NCBI RefSeq assembly: GCF_004402375.1
Contig: NZ_SOGJ01000005.1
Location: forward strand, 1 to 64,000
Direction of reading: 5' to 3'
Origin: Cryobacterium breve
GTDB taxonomy: Bacteria; Actinomycetota; Actinomycetes; Actinomycetales; Microbacteriaceae
DNA: 64,000 nucleotides
The translations under genes and the position numbers were made by a program. Positions 1 to 11,920 of the stretch are shown piece by piece (the stretch's first letter is position 1; the number at the start of each line of letters is the position of its first letter). The notes under the pieces were generated by a model that was given only the letters and a program-made list of their open reading frames with translations, was not told the origin of the DNA and did not search any database.

Positions 1-7
1 CCGCACC

Positions 8-42
8 TGTGGGGTACGTTTGAATACATTACGGTCCCCACA
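8..42. repeat. Inverted repeat overlapping the left-edge promoter
   Basis: TGTGGGG (8-14) and CCCCACA (36-42) are perfect 7-bp arms around the -10 region of the leftward promoter. It could be an operator or a transcript hairpin; the sequence does not decide. Confidence 0.35.
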
Positions 43-54
43 CCAAGCCGTCAA
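26..54 (-). promoter_or_regulatory. Sigma70-like promoter reading out of the left edge
   Basis: On the minus strand a -35 hexamer TTGACG (49-54) and a -10 TAATGT (26-31) are separated by exactly 17 nt. Transcription would start near position 19 and leave the window leftwards, in the same direction as tyrS. What it drives is not visible. Because tyrS often lies next to an rRNA operon in related bacteria, an rrn promoter is one possibility, but that is inference. Confidence 0.5.
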
Positions 55-120
55 AACCAGAAACACCCCGGGCGTGTCACACCCGAAAACCAAAACAACC
101 AAGCAACATCCGTCGCCGGC

Positions 121-1422
121 TCAGACGACGAAAACTCCGGCCAGGGTCTTCTTCCCGCGGCGCAGCACTGCCACTCCCCCGGGAAGAACGGCTCCCTCGA
201 TGGTCTGGTCGTCGGCCAACACCTTCACGTTGTTGAGGTAGACCCCACCCTGGCTGATGGCACGGCGCGCTTCGCTCAGACTCATGCTGAGTCCGGTGTC
301 GACCAACAGCTGAACCACAGGAGCATGCGGTGCGGTCGTCGTGTTGGGGAGTTCCCGCAGGGCAGCTTCGAGGGTGGCCTCGTCGAGATCGGACAGCTCG
401 CCCTGACCGAAGAGGGCGTGCGCGGCCTGGATGGCAGCATCCGTTGCCGCCCGCCCATGAACGAGACTCGTCACCGAGACGGCGAGCGTGCGCTGGGCGA
501 GTCGCTTGAAGGGTTCCGTCGCCACGGCCTCCTCGAGTTCCGCGATTTGGGCCCTGGTCAGGAAGGTGAACACCTTGAGCCGGCTGATGACGTCGGCATC
601 GTCGGTGTTGAGCCAGAACTGGTAGAACGCGTACGGGCTGGTGAGGGTAGGGTCCAGCCAGACCGCGTTACCCTCGCTCTTGCCGAATTTGGTGCCGTCA
701 CTGTTGGTGATCAGCGGGGTGCCGATGGCGTGGGAACCCTCCCCCTCCGCCTTGCGGATGAGGTCGATGCCGCTGGTGAGGTTGCCCCACTGGTCGCTGC
801 CTCCGGTCTGGAGCACGCAGCCATACGTGCGGAAGAGCTCGAGGAAGTCCATGCCCTGCAGCACCTGGTAGCTGAACTCGGTGTAGCTGATGCCGGCGTC
901 GGAATTCAGCCGGGCACTCACTGCATCCTTCTTGAGCATGCTGCCCACCCGAAAGTACTTGCCGATATCGCGCAGAAAGTCGATGGCGCTGAGCGGCGCC
1001 GTCCAGTCGAGGTTGTTCACCAGGGTGACGGCGTTGTCGCCCTCCGAGCTCAGAAAGCGCGAGACCTGATCCTGGAGGTAGCCCACCCACTGGCCGACGA
1101 CATCCCGCGAGTTGAGTGTGCGCTCGGCGGTAGGACGCGGGTCGCCGATCAGGCCGGTGGAGCCGCCGACCAGACCAAGAGGCTTGTGGCCGGCCAGCTG
1201 CAGCCGGCGCATGAGCAGCAGCTGCACCAGGTTGCCGAGGTGCAGGCTCGGGGCGGTGGGGTCGAACCCGCAGTAGTAGGTGACGGGCGGGCCGGCCAGC
1301 AGCTCGCGGAGTTCGGTGGCGTCCGTGGACACCTGCACCAGGCCTCGCCAGGAGATCTCCTCCCACACGTCGTCGAAGGTCGGGTCATTGGCTTGCAGGG
1401 CGAGGATGGCTGGATCTGACAC
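121..1422 (-). CDS. tyrS: Tyrosyl-tRNA synthetase
   Basis: Charges tRNA-Tyr with tyrosine in the cytoplasm using ATP. The 433-residue protein is full length for bacterial TyrS. It has the class I HIGH-type motif HLGN near residue 61, a KMSKS-type motif KFGKS near residue 245, and a C-terminal S4 RNA-binding domain (about 365-433). The start is a GTG without a clear Shine-Dalgarno sequence, so the transcript may be leaderless or the exact start may differ by a few codons. It stands alone here, divergent from the SatD-like gene across an AT-rich spacer. Identity is secure; only the start is uncertain. Confidence 0.97.
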   Translation of the reverse strand: MSDPAILALQANDPTFDDVWEEISWRGLVQVSTDATELRELLAGPPVTYYCGFDPTAPSLHLGNLVQLLLMRRLQLAGHKPLGLVGGSTGLIGDPRPTAERTLNSRDVVGQWVGYLQDQVSRFLSSEGDNAVTLVNNLDWTAPLSAIDFLRDIGKYFRVGSMLKKDAVSARLNSDAGISYTEFSYQVLQGMDFLELFRTYGCVLQTGGSDQWGNLTSGIDLIRKAEGEGSHAIGTPLITNSDGTKFGKSEGNAVWLDPTLTSPYAFYQFWLNTDDADVISRLKVFTFLTRAQIAELEEAVATEPFKRLAQRTLAVSVTSLVHGRAATDAAIQAAHALFGQGELSDLDEATLEAALRELPNTTTAPHAPVVQLLVDTGLSMSLSEARRAISQGGVYLNNVKVLADDQTIEGAVLPGGVAVLRRGKKTLAGVFVV

Positions 1423-1500
1423 GAATTAAGGATATCAGCGACCGTCGCGGCACCCTTGACCCTTAGAAGTTCATGATGCTGACTTGATTTTTGATGATTA

Positions 1501-1568
1501 AGCTATGAAGCTGAATTAGTGTAGATTCATTCATGAAGCTTCATATTTGACCACTTTTCTGACCACTT
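1501..1568 (+). promoter_or_regulatory. Palindromic operator-like sites upstream of the SatD-like gene
   Basis: The AT-rich spacer between tyrS and the SatD-like gene holds a perfect 12-bp palindrome ATGAAGCTTCAT (1533-1544), a related site AGCT-ATGA-AGCT (1501-1512), and a direct repeat TGACCACTT (1548-1556 and 1560-1568) just before the ribosome binding site GGAGG (1573-1577). ATGAAGCT recurs at 1505 and 1533, 28 bp apart. The arrangement looks like an operator, possibly autoregulatory because the downstream protein has a helix-turn-helix. The binding protein is unknown. Confidence 0.45.
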
Positions 1569-1585
1569 CGCTGGAGGTTGAAGAC

Positions 1586-2260
1586 ATGTTCGTGATCACC
1601 GCCGACCAGATCGGCAGCCGCACCGACCGCGACCGGGCGGGAGAGATGATCGCCGCGCTCGACGCCGAATTCAGTCCCGCATTCATTCTGCCGCCCGACC
1701 AGACGGCCGGCGACGAGATTCAACTACTGCTGCGGGATGCCGCAACGACCTTGGCCGTACTTCTCGCCCTGCACAGGGACAGCCATTGGAGCATCGGCAT
1801 CGGCATCGGGGAGGTGCGCACTCCCCTCCCCGCGTCGACCCGGCAGGCATCCGGGGGCGCGTTCGTGGCAGCCCGTGCCGGCGTGACCCGGGCCAAGAAA
1901 GCCGAGGCCCGGTTCGCGCTGGCTGTCGACCTGGCTCCGGGTGCCGGGAGCCGCGGCGGTGCGGGTGTCGGCGAGTCGGGCGGTGGGTCGGCTCTCAACG
2001 CCGAGGAGGTCGAAGCCCTCATCACCACGCTGCTCCTACTGCGCCAGCGCCGCACGAAGGAGGGCTGGGCGGCCGTCGACCTGCTGCAGGGCGGCCTGTC
2101 GCAGGTGGAGATAGCGGCCCTGCTCGGCATTTCAACCGCCGCCGTCAGCCAGCGCATTCACAGCGCCCTCTGGAGGGTCGACCAGTCGGCCCAGCCCGCA
2201 CTCGTTAGGCTGCTGGAGAACCTCGAGCACGCCACGACCGAAACGGACCCTGCCACATGA
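1586..2260 (+). CDS. SatD-like protein with C-terminal helix-turn-helix
   Basis: A 224-residue protein resembling the SatD family; its biochemical function is not established. The N-terminus reads TADQIGSR with a later D, a middle block reads GIGIGEVR, and this is followed by GGAFVAAR. That order resembles the metal-binding start and the GIxxGE / AAR blocks of class III nucleotidyl-cyclase palm domains, though this similarity is my inference. The C-terminus (about 165-200) has a sigma-region-4-like helix-turn-helix, LSQVEIAALLGISTAAVSQR. I chose the ATG at 1586 because GGAGG lies 8 nt upstream; a longer TTG reading from 1547 lacks a good site. The stop overlaps the next start (ATGA), so it is coupled to a membrane protein, suggesting a sensor or regulator pair. 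Confidence 0.75.
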   Translation: MFVITADQIGSRTDRDRAGEMIAALDAEFSPAFILPPDQTAGDEIQLLLRDAATTLAVLLALHRDSHWSIGIGIGEVRTPLPASTRQASGGAFVAARAGVTRAKKAEARFALAVDLAPGAGSRGGAGVGESGGGSALNAEEVEALITTLLLLRQRRTKEGWAAVDLLQGGLSQVEIAALLGISTAAVSQRIHSALWRVDQSAQPALVRLLENLEHATTETDPAT

Positions 2261-2931
2261 ACTCCTCGTCCTTCCAGATCGTGGCGTACCTGTACTGGCT
2301 GCTGCTGCTCCTCCTCACCTCGGGGTCGCTCGTGTTCGCGATCCTCGCGTTCCGGCGCAAGAAACTCCCGTTCGCAGCCGTCTCGGCGGGAACTCTCGCC
2401 GCGGCCCTCCTGGTCGCCGCCCTCCCCACACCCGGGGGATCCGCCGTATCGGGCGTCATTCTGGGCATGCTGGCACTCGGCCTAGCCGTAATCGGCGGCG
2501 GACCCGCGGCGCTGCTCACTCTGCGGCTGGCCACCAACAACTCGGTGCCGCAGGGCGATCACGGCGGGATCCTGGTGGAGAACGCCGACGGGAGCGCGGG
2601 GCCGGCACCGACGCCCGTCTCGACGCCCGCGGTTACGGTCGAGACTTCCGGGGCTCCCGGTGCTCCCGGTGCTCCCGGTGCTTCCGGTGCCTTCGTGCAT
2701 GAGGTGCTGCGCGGCGGACTGATGATCGGCATCCTGGAGCGCCTCGCCGTGGCGGGGGCCATCCTGGCCGGTTTCCCGGAGGCCATCGCGGTCGTCGTGG
2801 CGATCAAGGGTGTCGGTCGCTTCACCGAGCTGGCCACGGCCGAGGCGCGGGAACGGTTCATCATCGGCACTTTGGCCAGCCTGATCTGGGCGTGCGCGTG
2901 CGCCGCGCTCGTGCAGATCGCCCTGGCGTAA
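2257..2931 (+). CDS. Five-helix membrane protein coupled to the SatD-like gene
   Basis: A 224-residue integral membrane protein of unknown function. Hydrophobic segments lie at about 8-30, 37-55, 62-88, 158-185 and 200-223. Between the third and fourth helices is a polar linker containing a GAP-GAP-GAP-GAS run encoded by 9-bp tandem repeats (about 2650-2691). The start overlaps the SatD-like stop by four bases (ATGA), so the pair is probably translated together. No enzymatic motif or transport signature is visible. The partnership suggests that the membrane protein is either regulated by, or signals to, the soluble partner. Confidence 0.7.
   Translation: MNSSSFQIVAYLYWLLLLLLTSGSLVFAILAFRRKKLPFAAVSAGTLAAALLVAALPTPGGSAVSGVILGMLALGLAVIGGGPAALLTLRLATNNSVPQGDHGGILVENADGSAGPAPTPVSTPAVTVETSGAPGAPGAPGASGAFVHEVLRGGLMIGILERLAVAGAILAGFPEAIAVVVAIKGVGRFTELATAEARERFIIGTLASLIWACACAALVQIALA
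2650..2691 (+). repeat. 9-bp tandem repeat encoding GAP-GAP-GAP
   Basis: About four to five units of GCTCCCGGT run inside the membrane-protein gene and encode the GAP/GAS linker between its third and fourth helices. One unit has T in place of the second C. Confidence 0.7.
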
Positions 2932-2935
2932 CCTC

Positions 2936-3031
2936 GGAGATTTTCGCGACACGCCGGTCGGAACGCCGCCGAAACCCGCGCTCCCCGAAAATCTCCTTCA
3001 TTGCGTGGCTCCGGATGCCGCAGCGCGGGTT
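2936..3031. repeat. Interleaved inverted repeats between convergent genes
   Basis: In the 167-bp gap between the membrane-protein gene and the glycosylase gene, two inverted repeats interleave. GGAGATTTTCG (2936-2946) pairs with CGAAAATCTCC (2986-2996), and AACCCGCGCT (2973-2982) pairs with AGCGCGGGTT (3022-3031). The order A-B-A'-B' is that of a pseudoknot or of mutually exclusive hairpins. It sits where a bidirectional terminator would be expected. Confidence 0.5.
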
Positions 3032-3098
3032 CCGGTGGCGGCGCTCGGCTGACGACGGCGCACGGCTGTCGACGACATCCGCCGGCGGAGATGCGCGG

Positions 3099-6356
<3,258 letters not shown>

Positions 6357-6402
6357 GGTTCTCCCTAAAGATTAGATCTGTTTAAGTTTACGGTTACGCC
6401 GT

Positions 6403-6420
6403 GACGCCCGGAGAGGCGTC
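6403..6420 (-). terminator. Hairpin directly after argF
   Basis: GACGCC (6403-6408) and GGCGTC (6415-6420) form a 6-bp stem with a 6-nt loop immediately after the argF stop on the minus strand. No U-tract follows, so it may attenuate rather than end transcription before argG. Confidence 0.4.
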
Positions 6421-7349
6421 TATGCGTTGTTCTGTGCGAGCAGCCAGACGAGCAGGGCCTTCTGCGCGTGCAGACGGTTCTCGGCCTCGTCCCAGATGAT
6501 GCTCTGCGCGCCGTCGATCACGTCGGCGTCCACCTCGTAGCCGCGGTCGGCAGGCAGGCAGTGCATGAAGTGCGCGTCGGGCTTGGCGAGCGCCATCATG
6601 GCGGCGTCCACGCGGTAACGACCGAGGTCGCCGAGCCGGATGGCCTTCTCCTCCTCCTTGCCCATGGACACCCAGGTGTCGGTCACAACCACGTCGGCCC
6701 CGGCGACGGCCGCGAGCGGGTCGGTGAAGAGTTCGACGGAGCCGCCGGTGCGCTGGGCGATCACCGCGGCATCCGCCATGACCGTCTCGCTCGGCGTATA
6801 GCCGACCGGGGAGGCGATGCGCACGTGCATGCCCGCGGTCGCGCCGGCAAGCAGGTAGGACTGGCCCATGTTGCAGGCGCCGTCACCGAGGAAAACGATC
6901 GTCTGGCCGGACAGGTCACCGCGGTGCTCGCGGATGGTGAGCAGGTCGGCGAGAAGCTGGCAGGGGTGGAAGTCGTCGGACAGCGCGTTGACGACGGGCA
7001 CCGTGGTGCCGAGCGCCATCTCCTCGAGTCCGGCCTGACCGTAGGTGCGCCAGACGATCGCGGCCACCTGGCGCTCGAGCACCCGGGCCGTGTCTGAGGC
7101 GGTTTCCTTGCCGCCGAGCTGGCTGTTCGCCGTGCTGATGATCAGCGGGCTACCGCCGAGGTCGGCAATGCCCACGGCGAAGGAGACCCGGGTGCGGGTC
7201 GAGGACTTGTCGAAGATGACGGCCACGGTCTGCGGGCCGGCCAGGGGTTTGACCGCGAATCGGTCTCGTTTCAGCTCCAGTGCCAGGTCGAGGATCTCGG
7301 CCTGTTCGACCGATGAGATGTCGTCGTCGCGCAGAAAATGGCGGGTCAC
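6420..7349 (-). CDS. argF: Ornithine carbamoyltransferase
   Basis: Makes citrulline from ornithine and carbamoyl phosphate. The 309-residue length is typical. The carbamoyl-phosphate motif SSTRTR lies near residue 50 and the ornithine/active-site motif MHCLPADRG near residue 265. The GTG at 7349 gives the usual N-terminus, TRHFLRDDD. A further 28 upstream codons are open but run into argD. It follows argD after 37 bases. Confidence 0.95.
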   Translation of the reverse strand: MTRHFLRDDDISSVEQAEILDLALELKRDRFAVKPLAGPQTVAVIFDKSSTRTRVSFAVGIADLGGSPLIISTANSQLGGKETASDTARVLERQVAAIVWRTYGQAGLEEMALGTTVPVVNALSDDFHPCQLLADLLTIREHRGDLSGQTIVFLGDGACNMGQSYLLAGATAGMHVRIASPVGYTPSETVMADAAVIAQRTGGSVELFTDPLAAVAGADVVVTDTWVSMGKEEEKAIRLGDLGRYRVDAAMMALAKPDAHFMHCLPADRGYEVDADVIDGAQSIIWDEAENRLHAQKALLVWLLAQNNA

Positions 7350-7386
7350 GGGGTCACTTTCGCTTTCAGGAATGGATTGGTCAACT

Positions 7387-8610
7387 CTAGAGGTTGGCCA
7401 GTGCGAGCCCGAACCGGCGCTCGAAATCAGCAAGCTCGGCGTCGCCGATGATGAGGGGCGGTGCCAGACGGATGGTGGACTCGTTCGCGGCGTTCACGAT
7501 CAGGCCATTGCTCTGGGCCGCGGCGGTCAGGCGGTTGGCGACCGGCTCGGTCAACCCGACTCCGATCAGGAGGCCACGTCCCCGAACCTCTCCGATCAGC
7601 GGAGAGTCGAAACCGGTGAGGATCTGCCGCAGCTGATCGCCGCGGCGCGCGGCGTTGGCCACCAGATTGTCGGCCTCGATGGCACTGAGCACGGCATTCG
7701 CGGCGGCCGTGACGAGGGGGTTACCGGCATAGGTCGAGCCATGCTGACCGCGCTGAAACAGCTCCGACGCCGCGCCGAAGGTGACGAGGGCGCCGATGGG
7801 CAGGCCGCCGCCGATCCCCTTGGCCAGCGTGACCGCATCCGGCAGGATGCCCTCGTGCTGGTAGGCGAACCACTCGCCCGTACGTCCGGCGCCGGTCTGC
7901 ACCTCGTCCAGGATGAGCAGCACGCCATGCCGGGTGCACAATTCGCGGGCCAGGCGGAGGAACCCGGCGGGCAGGTCGATCACCCCGGCCTCCCCCTGCA
8001 CGGGTTCGAGGAACACGGCGGTGACGGTGTCGTCGATGGCGGCGGCGAGTGCCGCAAATGTGGCGTCGATGTGCTCGACCCCGGCGGGCACCGGCAGGAA
8101 CGGCTCGCGCATGGACGGCTTGCCGGAAAGGGCGAGCGCGCCCATGGTGCGGCCGTGGAACGAGTCGTGCAGGGAGAGGATGCGGGTGCGACGACCGCCC
8201 TTTGTGTTGAGCCGGGCCAGTTTGAACGCCGCCTCGTTTGCCTCGGCGCCGGAGTTGCAGAAGTAGACCCGGCCGGCCGGGCCTGCGCCGGTGAGGCGCT
8301 TCAGCCGTTCGGCCAGTTCCAGCTGCGGCGGCGAAGCGAAGTAGTTCGAGACGTGCGCGAGCCGGCCGACCTGGTCGGTGACCGCGGCGACGACAGCCGG
8401 ATGCGCGTGGCCGAGCGAGTTAACGGCGATTCCGGCTAGGAAGTCGAGGTACTCGGTTCCCTCGTCGTCCCAGACGTAGCAACCCTCGCCGCGCACAAGC
8501 ATCGCCAGAGGCGGTGCGATCGTGCGCATCAGGGCGGCGCTGAAACGCTCGCGCCAGTCGTGGATGCCGGAGTCGGCCATCTGATCGCTTCTCGCTTCCG
8601 TGGGTGTCAT
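7387..8610 (-). CDS. argD: Acetylornithine aminotransferase
   Basis: PLP-dependent class III aminotransferase converting N-acetylglutamate semialdehyde to N-acetylornithine. The 407 residues include the aspartate of [14 protein letters not shown], which contacts the PLP ring, and the Schiff-base lysine in [11 protein letters not shown]. The ATG overlaps the argB stop (ATGA), indicating translational coupling. The enzyme may also serve in lysine synthesis as succinyl-DAP aminotransferase, as known for the family; this is not shown here. Confidence 0.95.
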   Translation of the reverse strand: MTPTEARSDQMADSGIHDWRERFSAALMRTIAPPLAMLVRGEGCYVWDDEGTEYLDFLAGIAVNSLGHAHPAVVAAVTDQVGRLAHVSNYFASPPQLELAERLKRLTGAGPAGRVYFCNSGAEANEAAFKLARLNTKGGRRTRILSLHDSFHGRTMGALALSGKPSMREPFLPVPAGVEHIDATFAALAAAIDDTVTAVFLEPVQGEAGVIDLPAGFLRLARELCTRHGVLLILDEVQTGAGRTGEWFAYQHEGILPDAVTLAKGIGGGLPIGALVTFGAASELFQRGQHGSTYAGNPLVTAAANAVLSAIEADNLVANAARRGDQLRQILTGFDSPLIGEVRGRGLLIGVGLTEPVANRLTAAAQSNGLIVNAANESTIRLAPPLIIGDAELADFERRFGLALANL

Positions 8611-9539
8611 GCGGGGACTACCTCGGTTCCGCTCCCGCTGCCGGTGAAGACCTCGAGCAGGATGGAGTGCGGCACGCGGCCGTCGATGATGGCCGCCTTC
8701 GCGACGCCGCCCTCGACCGCGTCGAGGCAGGCCGTCATCTTCGGGATCATGCCCGACTCGAGGTGGGGCAGCAGGGAGCGGAGCGAGTCCACGTCGATGA
8801 CCGACACCAGCGAGTCGCGGTTGGGCCAGTCGTTGTACAGCCCGGCGACATCGGTCAGGATGACCAATTTGGCGGCGCCGAGGGCGACCGCGAGGGCCGC
8901 GGCGGCGGCATCCGCGTTGATGTTCAGGGACTGGCCCGGGACATCCGTGTCGGGTGCGATCGAGGAGACGACCGGGATGCGGCCCGCGGCGAGCTGGGCG
9001 TGAACGGCCTCAGGGTCGACGCCGATCACATCGCCGACCAGGCCGAGGTCGACCTCTGCTCCGTCGATCACGGTGCCGCGGCGTCGGCCCTTGAACAGCC
9101 CGGCATCTTCACCGGAGAGGCCGGCCGACAACGGTCCGTGCTGGTTGATTCGGCTGACGAGCTCGCGGTTGATCTGGCCGGTGAGCACCATGCGCACGAC
9201 GTCCATCGCTTCGGGCGTGGTCACCCGGTAGCCGCCACGGAACTCGCTCTCAATGCCGAGCCGGTCGAGCATGGCCGAGATCTGCGGGCCGCCTCCGTGC
9301 ACGACGACGGGGCGGATGCCGGCATAGCGCAGATAGACCATGTCCTCGGCGAAAGCGGCCTGCAGTTCCTCGCTGACCATGGCGTTGCCGCCGAACTTGA
9401 CCACAATGATCTGGTCGTGGAACCGCTTGAGCCAGGGCAGCGACTCGATCAGCGTGGCGGCCTTAACGCCCGCCTCCGCGCGGCTGTTCATCTCGTCGCG
9501 GCTGGTCTCGTCGCGTGGGGTTCTGTGGGCCGGGTTCAA
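8607..9539 (-). CDS. argB: Acetylglutamate kinase
   Basis: Phosphorylates N-acetylglutamate, usually the feedback-controlled step of the pathway. It is an amino-acid-kinase fold protein with the N-terminal KFGGNAM lysine loop, HGGGPQI, and a conserved [10 protein letters not shown] segment. The TTG at 9539 overlaps the argJ stop (TTGA), matching the overlaps elsewhere in the operon and giving 310 residues. An in-frame ATG at 9491 would give 294 residues closer to the family core, so the start is uncertain. Confidence 0.94.
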   Translation of the reverse strand: MNPAHRTPRDETSRDEMNSRAEAGVKAATLIESLPWLKRFHDQIIVVKFGGNAMVSEELQAAFAEDMVYLRYAGIRPVVVHGGGPQISAMLDRLGIESEFRGGYRVTTPEAMDVVRMVLTGQINRELVSRINQHGPLSAGLSGEDAGLFKGRRRGTVIDGAEVDLGLVGDVIGVDPEAVHAQLAAGRIPVVSSIAPDTDVPGQSLNINADAAAAALAVALGAAKLVILTDVAGLYNDWPNRDSLVSVIDVDSLRSLLPHLESGMIPKMTACLDAVEGGVAKAAIIDGRVPHSILLEVFTGSGSGTEVVPA

Positions 9540-10708
9540 CTCGAGTACGCGCTGTTCTCTTCGACGTAGGCGTGGGTGAGGTCGTTGGTCCAGATCGTGG
9601 CCGACTCGGTTCCCTCGTGCAGGTCGATCAGCACGGAGACGGAACGTGGGGTCAGGTCGACGAGCTCGCGCGGCTGGTCGGGCTCCCCCGCGGTGCAGAC
9701 CTGCACCTCGTTGATGGAGACGTCAATGCCGTAGGGGTCGAAGGCGGCATCCGTCGTGCCGACGGCCGCGAGCACGCGTCCCCAGTTGGGGTCGTTCCCG
9801 AAGATCGCGGTCTTGAACAGGTTGCTTCGGGACACCGCGCGGGCGACCGTGACGGCTTCGGCCTCGGAGGCGGCGTTGCGCACCGTGATGGCCACGTCGT
9901 GAGCGGACCCCTCGGCGTCTGCCTGCAACTGCAGGGTGAGGTCCTGGCAGATGGCGATGAGGGCATCCGTGAATTCGGCCAGGTCGGCGGCGACGCCGCT
10001 GGCCCCGGAACCGAGGAGGGTGACGGTGTCGTTGGTCGACATGCAGCCGTCGGAGTCGAGCCGGTCGAATGTGACCCGGGTGGCCTGACGAAGGGCCGCG
10101 TCGAGCTGGTCGGAGTCGAGCACGGCGTCGGTGGTCAGCACGACGAGCATGGTGGCCAGACCGGGTGCGAGCATGCCGGCGCCCTTGGCCATGCCGCCGA
10201 TGGTCCAGCCGGCGTCGGAAACGAGCATGGTCTGCTTCGGTGTGGTGTCGGTGGTCATGATCGCCCGCGCAGCGGCCAGGCCGGCCGCATCCGATCCGGC
10301 GTTCTCTCCCTGCAGGGCCAGGGTTGCATCCCAGACCCCGGCGGTGATCTTGCCGAGGTCGAGCTGTTCGCCGATCAGGCCGGTGGAGCAAACCAGCACC
10401 TCGCCGGCGGAGATCTCCAGTCGGTCGGCGATGGCTTCGGCGGTGGCGTGTGTGGTTTGAAAGCCGATGGACCCCGTGTAGCAGTTGGCCCCACCCGAGT
10501 TGAGCACGATGGCCTTGACCTGACCGGCCTTCATGACCTGCTCGCTCCAGAGCACCGGGTTCGCCTTGCAACGGTTGCTGGTGAAGACGCTGGCCACGCT
10601 GGTGAGCGGGCCGAGGTTCTGGACGACGGCGAGGTCGAGACCCCCGGATTGCTTCAACCCGGCGGTGACTCCGGCGGCGACGAACCCGGAGGGGGCGGTG
10701 ACACTCAT
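9536..10708 (-). CDS. argJ: Bifunctional glutamate N-acetyltransferase / ornithine acetyltransferase
   Basis: Recycles the acetyl group from N-acetylornithine to glutamate. ArgJ precursors cleave themselves before a conserved threonine; here the site is in [13 protein letters not shown], near residue 190 of 390. The family segments [10 protein letters not shown] and NDPNWGR are present. The ATG at 10708 overlaps the argC stop (ATGA). The frame is open 21 codons further upstream, inside argC, but the coupled start fits the family N-terminus MSVTAPSGF. Confidence 0.95.
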   Translation of the reverse strand: MSVTAPSGFVAAGVTAGLKQSGGLDLAVVQNLGPLTSVASVFTSNRCKANPVLWSEQVMKAGQVKAIVLNSGGANCYTGSIGFQTTHATAEAIADRLEISAGEVLVCSTGLIGEQLDLGKITAGVWDATLALQGENAGSDAAGLAAARAIMTTDTTPKQTMLVSDAGWTIGGMAKGAGMLAPGLATMLVVLTTDAVLDSDQLDAALRQATRVTFDRLDSDGCMSTNDTVTLLGSGASGVAADLAEFTDALIAICQDLTLQLQADAEGSAHDVAITVRNAASEAEAVTVARAVSRSNLFKTAIFGNDPNWGRVLAAVGTTDAAFDPYGIDVSINEVQVCTAGEPDQPRELVDLTPRSVSVLIDLHEGTESATIWTNDLTHAYVEENSAYSS

Positions 10709-11748
10709 GGGGCAACTCCATTCGTGCTCAGGCCCGTGGTTTCGGGCAGTCCCAGGGCCAGGTTGGCGCACTGGATTGCGGCACCGGCGGTGCCCTTGGT
10801 GAGATTGTCGACGGCTGTGATCGTGACGACGCGGCCCACAGCCTCATCGACGGCGAGGCCGATCAGGGCGGTGTTGGCGCCGAGCACGTCAGACGTGCGC
10901 GGAAACCGGCCCTCGGGAAGCACGTGCACGAACGGTTCATCGGCGTACGCCGCTTCCCATGCGGCGCGCACGTCGGCCGTGGATGTGCCGGGGACAAGGC
11001 GGGCCGTGGCGGTGCAGAGGATGCCGCGGGACATCGGCACGATCACCGGGGTGAGCGAGATGGTCGGCTGATCGGCCCCGGCCCAGCGGAGGCTCTGCTG
11101 GATTTCGGGGATGTGGCGGTGCACGCCGCCGACCGCGTAGGGGTTGGCGGAGCCGAGGATCTCGCTGGCCAGGTTCGGCAGCTTCAGGCTCTTTCCGGCA
11201 CCGGAGGGTCCGACCGCGAGCATGGCGACCAGGTCGCCGGGTTCGATCACACCGGCACGGATGCCCGGGGCCAGGGCCAGAGCCACCGTGCTCGCGTTGC
11301 AGCCCGGGGCGGCGATGCGGCGGGAGCCGGCCAGCCGACTGCGCTGCGTGCCGCCGGCCACGGGAAGCTCGGGCACGCCATAGGTCCAGGCGCCGAAATA
11401 GTCGCCGCCGTAGAAGGCCGCCCAGTCCGATTCGCTCTCGAGCCGGTGGTCGGCGCCGCAGTCCACCACGAGGGTGTCGGCGGAAAAGTGCGCGGTGAGG
11501 GCACCGGATGCCCCGTGCGGCAGCGCGAGGAACACCGCGTCGTGCCCGGCGAGGGTTTCGGGGGTGGTGTCGACCAGGGTGAGATGCGCCAGCGAGCGCA
11601 GGTGCGGCTGAACGTCGATCAGACGCTGGCCGGCATTGCTGTGCGCCGTGACCGTGCGCACCTCGAAGTCGGGGTGCCCGGCCAGCAGACGCAACAATTC
11701 ACCGCCCGCATAACCACTCGCACCTGCCACCGCCACCGAAAAAGCCAT
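10705..11748 (-). CDS. argC: N-acetyl-gamma-glutamyl-phosphate reductase
   Basis: NADPH-dependent reductase of the third arginine step and first gene of the cluster. The 347 residues include the Rossmann motif [13 protein letters not shown] at the N-terminus and the catalytic cysteine in APGCNAST near residue 150. It is followed by argJ with a four-base overlap. The upstream 172 bp carry two direct repeats (11776-11807) at a promoter-like position. Confidence 0.96.
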   Translation of the reverse strand: MAFSVAVAGASGYAGGELLRLLAGHPDFEVRTVTAHSNAGQRLIDVQPHLRSLAHLTLVDTTPETLAGHDAVFLALPHGASGALTAHFSADTLVVDCGADHRLESESDWAAFYGGDYFGAWTYGVPELPVAGGTQRSRLAGSRRIAAPGCNASTVALALAPGIRAGVIEPGDLVAMLAVGPSGAGKSLKLPNLASEILGSANPYAVGGVHRHIPEIQQSLRWAGADQPTISLTPVIVPMSRGILCTATARLVPGTSTADVRAAWEAAYADEPFVHVLPEGRFPRTSDVLGANTALIGLAVDEAVGRVVTITAVDNLTKGTAGAAIQCANLALGLPETTGLSTNGVAP

Positions 11749-11775
11749 GTGCCCAACTTAGCGCGCCGCCCCGCA

Positions 11776-11807
11776 CGCCGAGAATCGCTATTTGCGCCGA
11801 TAATCGC
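11776..11807 (-). promoter_or_regulatory. Direct repeats upstream of argC
   Basis: Two 13-bp copies of CGCCGA(G/T)AATCGC lie at 11776-11788 and 11795-11807, 19 bp apart, 28-59 bp upstream of the argC ATG. The spacing suggests a repeat operator for the arg cluster. The motif does not match the AT-rich ArgR box, so the regulator is unknown. Confidence 0.4.
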
Positions 11808-11830
11808 CGCGGTTCGCTCCAACATCTCTC

Positions 11831-11848
11831 GGCGGGCACTGGCCCGCC
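11831..11848 (-). terminator. Hairpin after pheT
   Basis: GGCGGGC (11831-11837) and GCCCGCC (11842-11848) form a 7-bp stem with a 4-nt loop, about 70 bases past the pheT stop and before the argC promoter region. It is a candidate terminator for pheST. Confidence 0.45.
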
Positions 11849-11920
11849 CGGCTCTCCCCCTCCGCTGCCCCTCGCCGCCACTCCTGTTTTCGGGCGACGC
11901 TGGCGGACGGGGAGGGCGGA

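Noticed and set aside
1547-1585. Upstream TTG start for the SatD-like gene
   Set aside because: It falls inside the repeat region and lacks a ribosome site; ATG 1586 has GGAGG at proper spacing.
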